The notes below the pieces were generated by a model. That model searched no databases, was not told where the DNA came from, and worked only from the letters and a program-made list of their open reading frames with translations. A stretch of 64,000 bases of DNA from Liopterus haemorrhoidalis (taxonomy: Eukaryota > Arthropoda > Insecta > Coleoptera > Dytiscidae): NCBI GenBank assembly GCA_963971575.1, contig OZ020624.1, positions 27,664,356-27,728,355 of the forward strand. Reading direction: 5' to 3'. Below are positions 57,248 to 64,000 of this stretch, one piece after another. The translations under genes and the position numbers were made by a program. Each line of letters begins with the position of its first letter. Within the stretch, counting starts at the first letter, position 1.

Positions 57248-58102
57248 ATCCAGCGAAAGTAACTTTTACTCCAACCATTCAATATTTACCTTTTCGTCTA
57301 GCAGGAGTAGTACAATGTTATATAAAAGCAAATCCACCTCTCCAATATGTAACTTGGACCAAAGACAAACGTCTTCTTGAACCATACCAGACAAAAGATA
57401 TCGTTATTATGAATAATGGTTCATTACTTTTCACTAGAGTAAACCAGAATCATCAAGGAAGATATACGTGTACGCCTTATAATGCTCAAGGAACCCAAGG
57501 TTCATCTGGACCTATGGAAGTATTGGTTCGTAAACCACCAGTTTTTACCTTGGAGCCTGAACCAATATATCAACGTAAAGTTGGTGAAGCTGTTGAAATG
57601 CATTGTGATGCTTTAGAAGCTGAGGGAACTCAAAAACCAACATTACAATGGCAGAGAAGAGATGGAAGTGCCCTCCCAAAGAACAGAGTCAGGGTTGTTG
57701 GGGGAAATATAACTCTAGAAGGACTTAGGAGGTCCGATTTTGGTTTTTACCAATGTGTAGCATCCAATGAAGTTGCAACCATAATGACATCAACACAAGT
57801 TGTGGTTGAAGGAACTCAACCACATGCACCTTATAACGTAACAGGGAGTGCTACGGAATTTTCAGTGACCTTAAGTTGGTTGCCTGGTTATTCTGGAGGT
57901 CCTGATTATAAACAGGATTATACTATTTGGTATAGGGAAGCTGGGTTATCTGATTGGTCTACTATTCCTGTTACTCCAGCGGGAAGCACACAGATGACTA
58001 TTAATCGACTTGGTCCAGGAACTACTTATGAATTTCAAGTTGTAGGGAAGAATGCTCTAGGGGATGGAATGATGAGTAAAGTTATAACAATAAGAACTAT
58101 AG
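57248..58102 (+). CDS. tutl: turtle (tutl), exon encoding Ig4, Ig5 and first FN3 domain
   Basis: The acceptor is TTTTTTCAG and the donor is ATAG|GTAGGT. It both enters and leaves in phase 1; 284 full codons. Ig4 has VVQCYIKANPP, VTWTKDKRL and GRYTCTPYNAQG. Ig5 has AVEMHCDALEAEG, LQWQRRDGS and DFGFYQCVASNEV. FN3-1 starts PHAPYNVTGSATEFSVTLSW and ends TYEFQVVGKNALGDG. Potential glycosylation sites are NGS, NIT and NVT. Three domains in one exon contrasts with the one-per-exon upstream part. Intron retention would add eight codons (RWHTMFFF after the glycine) before a stop at 58129. Confidence 0.96.
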
Positions 58103-59419
58103 GTAGGTGGCATACTATGTTTTTCTTTTAGTAGGCTAATATTACTAACATATTTTTTTAATAGTTAGCAATAACATTGTTAATATTATTAAAACGGGTT
58201 GATACTGTAATATTATTGAAGAATTACTCAAACTTTTAGGAGTATCCATAGTGAACAACTCCTAATGTAATAAATGACAAGTTTTGCCAAATTTTTCAAT
58301 AATATTGACCAAGTATTTTTGTCTAATCGTAGATAAATAACTTGGAGCATTAGTAACTAATAAAAGTTATTAACAATATTAATTAATATCTGATTAGCAT
58401 ACTGCATTTCTTTGTTAAATTTTCTAAATGGACAAAAATTATCGAAAAATGGGTTTACACTTAGCAAACAACGAAAAAAATGCAATAATTTGCTGCGTTT
58501 AGTTCAGGTGCATACGTAGAAAATTTTAGTTGGATTCATTACTAATTACGCGTTCTAAATTTTTAATTTTGACAATGTTATATAAATTTAAGTACTCCTG
58601 GAATATTTGTTATTATAAAATTCTGACTAATAACATATTCTGTATTCGGCTGCGCAAGAAGTTGGACTAAATCACAAAATAATGACATCGACTCCATCAA
58701 ATAAAATTTTTCAACTCGCTCCAGAAGATTCGGGTAAGAAATTAATTTCAAAATAGCTGCTGACAATAAAATTTCTACTCTCCTAATGTCAGCAGTTGAC
58801 AAATGTATTATATTAAAATAAGAAAGGAAACAATTGTGCATGTAAAATCAATACTATCGAAGTTGGAGACATCGGATCGCGTCAAAAGTATTAGCCAAGA
58901 AATTTTATGTCAAGATAATGAACTTGATCCAAACAAAATCGTTGCGCAATTATCGCAATTCTTTTCTTAATTTAATTTTACTATACTCAAATTCATCTAC
59001 TGATATTGGAGAGGAGTCAGCGCTTTCTCTTTGCGGAATGAATATTTAAATTCTCGTTTTTTTAAACCCCAGATTTTTTTTCGGAATGCAGTGCATGGGA
59101 ATGCTATAATTACAGTTGCTTTTTGTGTTTTTTATGTACTTCAGTACTTCTTTTTATTTCTATTATCCTCAGGAGTTTGTCAAATATTTTTAAAAATAAT
59201 TCAACTTTTTAAAATTAATTTCATTGACAATATCGTTTGATAAGACTTCTAACAAAATAAACAGTTTAGAAAAAATATTAAATTCTTTAAAAACAATAAA
59301 TAATAATAAACCATTTGATACGTAAAAATTGAAGTGCAAAGTGCAAAAGTTTATAACAATAGATACATAAAAAAATACATATTAAAAAAAGATTAGAACG
59401 TCACAGAATTTTGTCGTAA
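58103..59419. other. tutl intron, no repeat recognised
   Basis: AT-rich. No element ends or coding motif were seen. Confidence 0.45.
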
Positions 59420-59660
59420 ATAAAGCATATAAAATGTCGGGATTTGTTTTAAGGCAAAGCTCAAAATTCACACAACCAAAGACACTATTGACATTGTACA
59501 ATTCACTTATCAGACCTTATCTTGAATGATGTACACCCATTTGGAATCCTATGTACGATAAACATATCGATGGCATTGAGAAAATTCAAATTAAATTTTA
59601 AGATATTTTGCAAAAGGAAACAACATTATAATTCATTCATCTCCTTATATTTCTTTCTTA
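59420..59660 (+). pseudogene. CR1/Jockey-type LINE fragment
   Basis: It reads SGFVLRQSSKFTQPKTLLTL, YNSLIRPYLE, a stop, then CTPIWNPMYDKHIDGIEKIQ. This parallels GFIIRTTKSFKNSIKAF...IEKIQKK at the left edge of the window, though from a more diverged copy. Confidence 0.65.
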
Positions 59661-60321
59661 AATAATATTAATTATGAAACTCTTGCAATTAACGTATAAA
59701 GAATGATATGATCTTACTATTTCAGCACATCAAAGGTAAATTGTATTAAGTCACAAATGATAAATAGCTCAGAAAAGACGATTTAAGATTGTTTACCGCC
59801 ATGCGTTGATCGACTTAACACAGTTTTAAAACAACAAAATATTGAAATTGTCTAGAGCTTAAGTTTCAAATTATACTCCAATTAAATAATAATTAAATCA
59901 CTTGGCACTAAAATATCATTTCTGATAAAAATGTGACTTAATACAGTTTACCTCTACGGTGCTGATTTTAAATAATACATAATATCATAGATAGTTAACT
60001 TTTTATTGTAGAAATTAACTTTAATGTGGCACAAAAAAATAATAGAAAACAAATCACACTTTACGTTCAAAACTGCAGCACTAATTTTAATTTAAACACC
60101 TCCCTTAATAGATGTATGTCAACATACAATAATTATTTCAATTCCATCGTGTTGTTTAATGTTTCGCTGTCCAATTTTTAAAAACATATGAATTTGAACC
60201 CAATAACTACATTTGACTAACTCTTGAGTTCGAAAATCTCTTAAAAACTACTGAAGTACATCAATTATTTCTGTTTTATTATCCCGTATTCTTTTGTTTG
60301 ACCTATGTTGTTTCGTTTCAG

Positions 60322-60402
60322 AGGTTTTAGATTATAGTATTATTATTTTTCCGACTGACTCCACTGGTGCCACTATTATTCCGCCTATTTTAAAACCAAA
60401 AG
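60322..60402 (+). CDS. tutl: turtle (tutl), 81-nt linker exon, possible cassette
   Basis: The acceptor is GTTTCGTTTCAG and the donor is AAAG|GTATTT. It enters and leaves in phase 1, so it can be included or skipped without shifting the frame. It encodes EVLDYSIIIFPTDSTGATII, then PPILKPK, with no cysteine and no domain signature. It lies between the two FN3 domains, where turtle has a variable linker. Joining the flanking exons directly gives ...RTI-GPKPGPPRNL, also a sensible reading. Evidence that it is real: consensus splice sites, open frame in the only possible phase, and composition unlike the surrounding AT-rich intron. Confidence 0.75.
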
Positions 60403-60893
60403 GTATTTTTTGTTCCTTAATATCCTTATTTTCTTTATCTTCATTCATTTTCTAACCCCAGTATTCGTGATTCAATTTGATAAATGAGATATCATAAAAA
60501 GGATCTAGTAAAATTACTTCCAGATTTAATAACTGAAAAAAAATATGGACCTCAACTCTGGCCAAGTCATAATCATTGGTGTAGCTAGTGTTTTTGTCAC
60601 ACTGGGCAAGGTATAAAATTTGTACCTTGCGAGCTAAAAAACAATTAATATATAAGGTGCGATCCAAATTTTCGTGGAATGACACTGTAATACTTTTTAA
60701 AATTTTTAAAATGCATTGATGAGCGCGATCGTGGTCGCGGTCGATGTCAATGCATTGATCTTCGCTATAAAACACATGTACAGTATTAAAGTAGTGGTTC
60801 ACTCACGCTGTTTACATAGAGGTGTAAAGCGTGGTCGAGGTAGAAACAAAATAGTTTATTTTTACATCGCTTTAAAACGGTAGACATCGATGT
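60403..60893. other. intron, no clear feature
   Basis: An antisense open frame (60452-60802, 116 codons) carries a histidine/aspartate-rich stretch, IDIDRDHDRAHQ. It has no recognised family and is not supported by splice or promoter signals. Confidence 0.4.
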
Positions 60894-61609
60894 TGCTAGC
60901 GCTCATTGAATAAAAAGACTAAAGGAAGTAGTTTTGCTAGCGATGCAATTATCCCAACGTTGATTCCATTATTGGAAGCATTTCCAGAAAGCTTTTTTCT
61001 GAAGGGCCTTCAGCTGCTCCGTCCTGGCCCTCTAAATGTCGGGAATGGTGTCAAAACGTTTTCCTTTTAGCACAGTTTTTATTTTTGGGAAGATCCAGAA
61101 GTCGCATGGTGCTAAATTCGGAGAGTAAGGCGGATGTGGACAGACATGTACCTTTATTTTCGGCTAAAAACTCGTGGGTCAGAAGGGAGGTGTGGCACGG
61201 AGCTTTGTTGCCTTTCCGCTTTTAAATCGCTCATACCACTTGTAAACAGTCTTCAGAGTCACCATCTTATCATCATACACTGATTTTAACATTTCATGAG
61301 CTTCTTTGGCATTTTTTTTGCAACTTGAAACAAAAATTAATGTTAACGCGTTGTTCGATATCCATGATGCGCGACAGATACTGTAAACACGACCTCAGTC
61401 TTCCAGCTCTAGAAGCCGACTGACAAGTCACAACTTGTTCAAACTTGACACTGACTATCTCAACGGAACAGACTGTTGGACTTGTTACTTCAAATGGATG
61501 TAGCAATTGTGGTATTTGGAATGACGTATTTCCGTGAATTTTTTTTTTTTTTTATGTAAAAATTCTTATAGCCTCCTTCCTTTAGTCTTTTTATTTAATG
61601 CTAGCGCTA
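60894..61609 (-). mobile_element. internally deleted mariner (third family)
   Basis: The ends share GCTAGCGCT and AATAAAAAGACTAAAGGAAG in inverted orientation. The minus strand starts MDIEQRVNINFCFKLQK, then after a one-base shift AHEMLKSVYDDKMVTLKTVY and KWYERFK, the N-terminal helix-turn-helix region. It then jumps to the C-terminus: HVCPHPPYSPNLAPCDFWIF, DTIPDIQRARTEQLKALQKK and AFWKCFQ. The catalytic DD core between them is deleted. The layout mirrors the other deleted mariner (7093-8015), but sequence and ends differ. Confidence 0.85.
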
Positions 61610-61694
61610 GACTGTTAATTTGTCACGTAGCGACAAATTCAAACAGCGACAGCCTACAAATTTTTCGTTTAGCAAACAAGCTGCTTACAGTAAA

Positions 61695-61857
61695 GCCTGG
61701 TTTATAATAGCTCCATAACATAACACATAAGAATTAAACAATGGATTTGACCCTTCAAAACATCTGTTTGTAATAAACAGAACAAAGAAAATAGTGTCAT
61801 TATTATGCTTATGTATCCATAACATATCTATTATAAACCAAGCTTTAGGCTTCAGTG
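61695..61857. mobile_element. about 160-bp MITE, copy 2
   Basis: AAGCCTGGTTTATAATAGCT at the left and CTATTATAAACCAAGCTTTA at the right are near inverses with TA outside. The centre has CTGTTTGTAATAAACAGAAC, as at 50188. Confidence 0.85.
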
Positions 61858-62415
61858 AACCAAGTCAAACTACTCAACAGTTGTGTTCGCTAAATGCACC
61901 TACTGTGTTATATTTAACTCATATTTATAGTATCCATCAATACGATACAGTTACGCCAGTATCATTACGATGAACAGAGTTGAACCATTTTTATTTCTGT
62001 TTTTTTTTTTTATTGAATATATTTCTCATTTTCCAAAAATTGAATCATTAGTTAACAAATATAATTAAAATCATGTAATATTTTCATTTTTATTTGTATT
62101 AGAATAGCTTTCATGATAATACGACTAACATTTTAACCCTAACTAACAATTAGCGAAATTTTTTACCTTCCATTTCATAAAATATTAATACAATCATTTG
62201 TATATTTATTATTTACTACCAGATGTTTAGTTTTCACCTTTGTTTCCAAGTTTTATACAATATTCATTTCAAGTTTTTTTGTAAGTGTGTAAAACCTTTT
62301 CAGCACAAAGTAGAAATTTTATAATTGAACACAATTGATATTTACGCGATTTTTACTCCAAAAAAATATAATTTTTAAGCAATATTTGCCAAAAAACTTT
62401 GTCTTCTATTGTATA
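61858..62415. other. no recognisable feature
   Basis: AT-rich. Nothing recognised. Confidence 0.4.
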
Positions 62416-62417
62416 TA

Positions 62418-62824
62418 CAGTCTGTTCCAAACGGTTAAGCGGAACTAAATGGGGATTTAGTTATTTTAGGTTGTCACGAGAAGGGACCTTGCTTGGGTTA
62501 TTTCATTTTTCATGTTGGGATGTCAAAATTTAAAATTCCAACAATGAAACCATGGAAACGAATGACATATGTCAAAATTAAATATTTTTTTTAGATATTT
62601 TAATGACAAAAAAATAAATAAATGGGAAATTTGTATTAAGAATGACACAAAAAATCAAAATATAAAGAAAATGACATTTTAAAATGATATTAACCTTAAC
62701 CAACAAATGTTTATTGTAAGTATGATTTACAAAGCTTAAACAAAACGGCCGAAAGGCACGATTTAAACGATGAAAGTAACTAGATTGCAAAATCTAGTTC
62801 CGCTTAACCGTTTGGAACAGACTG
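62418..62824. mobile_element. 407-bp MITE with 29-bp perfect terminal repeats, TA duplication
   Basis: CAGTCTGTTCCAAACGGTTA at the left is the exact inverse of TAACCGTTTGGAACAGACTG at the right, and the match continues through AGCGGAACT. TA flanks both sides. The CAGT start and TA target are like the elements at 10996 and 15270, but the sequence differs. The interior is AT-rich with an unrecognised antisense open frame of 70 codons. Confidence 0.92.
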
Positions 62825-62882
62825 TATGTAGAAGCATTTTTCCAAAATTTACCATTTTCTAAAACTGCTAGCTTTTACTTAA

Positions 62883-63097
62883 CACGTTCGCGGACAGTTT
62901 TGAAAATGAGATTTGCAAAATGTCACTTTTTTAGATTTTTGTTTATAATAGGACATTTACTGTGTTTGGTATGTTCCTGATAGGACAGTTTATACTACTT
63001 TTCATATACTTAAATGGAATTAAAACCTGCCACTGCCGTCATTTGTATATTTGAATAAAAAAGTAGGATGGCTATAGCCGTACTGTCCGCGAACGTG
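62883..63097. mobile_element. 215-bp TTAA-flanked MITE
   Basis: CACGTTCGCGGACAGT and ACTGTCCGCGAACGTG are exact inverses with TTAA outside (62879-62882 and 63098-63101). The right TTAA is also the left TTAA of the next element. Confidence 0.9.
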
Positions 63098-63101
63098 TTA
63101 A

Positions 63102-63656
63102 GAGAGTAATGTAGAGTTTCGCGCAACATTCATTTCGGTCATCGAACTTAGACTAAATAAAGTTGGATCAATTTGATTTTTTTTTTTTTTTAATTTGATG
63201 ATGAAGATTGACCCCGGTATGTCCATATGTTGAATTTTGAGCTGGAAATGCCTTCTCCCACTCACATGGTACTCTTCCTTAGCTCACCATATGTATGGGT
63301 ATATGACACCATATACCCATATATGGCGTCGGTATCTTGGTCGTCACCCTATTGACTGAAACTTGTAGAGGAGTTGGCTAGGTTCCTCTGTCCGGATTCC
63401 GTACGACGTCCATGTACTTATACTACTGATTGACCTAGTTCCGATATTCATTCGTCATGACAAATATTTCTTTTCCCCGAAAATGCAGCTTATGCATTAC
63501 GAAATCAGGTAACATATGCTGACAAATAGTACAAATTTATATGAACTGAATGAATTGAAAATTAAACCAAAAATTGATCCGACTATATTTGGTCTAAATT
63601 CTATGGACGAAATAAATGCATGTTTATAATACATGAAACCTAGTTGCATTGCCCTC
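63102..63656. mobile_element. 555-bp TTAA-flanked element related to 54791-55275
   Basis: GAGAGTAATG at the left and CATTGCCCTC at the right are imperfect inverses, with TTAA outside (63098-63101 and 63657-63660). It contains the block shared with 28020-28310 and the inner ATCAATTTGATT pair. A palindrome CCATATGTATGGGTATATG lies at 63288-63306. Confidence 0.75.
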
Positions 63657-63794
63657 TTAATACATACCAACATCCTGAATTTTGTGATAATTTTTTAATT
63701 TTTACAAAAGTTGTGTTCAATTTTTAAAATTCCAAAGGCACCTTTCTTGTATAATATTATATGGTCTACAATGTTTTAACAAGTTATTGTTTAG

Positions 63795-63980
63795 GTCCAA
63801 AACCTGGTCCACCTCGTAACCTAACCGTTACAGAAATAAGCAACGGTTTTCTAATAACATGGCAAGTTCCGTTGGAGAGATCACATCTTATTCAATATTA
63901 TACAATTAAATATCGTACAGATGGAAATTGGAAAACATTAAATAAAGGACAAATAAGACCTGAAGAAACTTCGTATTTAG
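63795..63980 (+). CDS. tutl: turtle (tutl), exon encoding most of second FN3 domain
   Basis: The acceptor is TTATTGTTTAG and the donor is TTTAG|GTAACA. It enters and leaves in phase 1; 61 full codons. It reads PKPGPPRNLTVTEISNGFLI, TWQVPLERSHLIQYYTIKYR, then TDGNWKTLNKGQIRPEETSY. The proline-rich start, ITW and YxIKYR motifs are the A, B and C strands of an FN3 domain. The remaining strands, the transmembrane helix and the cytoplasmic tail must lie beyond the window. The donor is somewhat weaker than the others. NLT is a potential glycosylation site. Confidence 0.93.
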
Positions 63981-64000
63981 GTAACAAATTAATGATGAAC

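Noticed and set aside
58103..58131. Alternative 3' end of tutl by intron retention after FN3-1
   Set aside because: The frame stays open for only eight full codons, and no polyadenylation signal or conserved tail was recognised. A consensus donor is present at 58103.
60452..60802. Antisense open frame of 116 codons with a DRDHDRAH stretch
   Set aside because: No recognised family and no splice or promoter context. The charged stretch comes from a short GATCGTGGTCGCGGTCGATG word.
1..64000. Bacterial, viral or plasmid origin of the window
   Set aside because: Spliced Ig/FN3 receptor exons, microsatellites and arthropod-type transposons show animal nuclear DNA. No operons, phage or CRISPR structure were seen.

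Overview
The window is animal, almost certainly insect, nuclear DNA. It is AT-rich and its coding sequence is cut by GT-AG introns of 2 to 23 kb. The introns are packed with arthropod-type transposable elements: mariner/Tc1, piggyBac, hAT, pogo-like, RTE- and CR1/Jockey-type LINEs and Penelope. A repeat-rich beetle or similar genome would fit, but the order cannot be fixed from this window alone.

Only one host gene is supported: the immunoglobulin-superfamily cell-surface receptor turtle (tutl; vertebrate relatives IGSF9/IGSF9B), on the + strand and incomplete at both ends. Seven exons are visible: 18490-18611, 41611-41852, 45845-46127, 49728-49998, 57248-58102, 60322-60402 and 63795-63980. 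They join in one continuous frame of about 680 codons. They encode five Ig domains, a first fibronectin III domain, a short linker (the 81-nt symmetric exon) and most of a second FN3 domain. The signal-peptide exon lies upstream of the window. The transmembrane segment and cytoplasmic tail lie downstream.

Layout. 1-18489 is intron upstream of the first visible exon. It holds a LINE 3' end, a satellite with a period near 170 bp, a hAT MITE, a large inverted-repeat pair (4787-5735 and 13532-14310) interrupted by a MITE with an empty-site control, mariner and Tc1 relics, and two pogo-like MITEs. 18612-41610 is a 23-kb intron with several LINE relics (some nested), a 746-bp TTAA-flanked foldback and a repeat family with tRNA-like modules. 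41853-49727 carries a flipping palindromic repeat array, a hAT copy with a perfect 8-bp duplication, and a Penelope remnant with 320-bp inverted arms and hammerhead-like motifs. 49999-57247 carries a piggyBac copy nested in a palindromic mariner. 58103-63794 carries a mariner and four MITEs, two of which share one TTAA.

Nothing here amounts to a new gene system. The most informative signals are the self-dating nested insertions, the large hairpins lying inside a transcribed intron, a recurring ribozyme-like hairpin motif in four unrelated repeats, and a probable cassette exon in tutl. All repeat-family names are assigned by eye, from motifs and termini.
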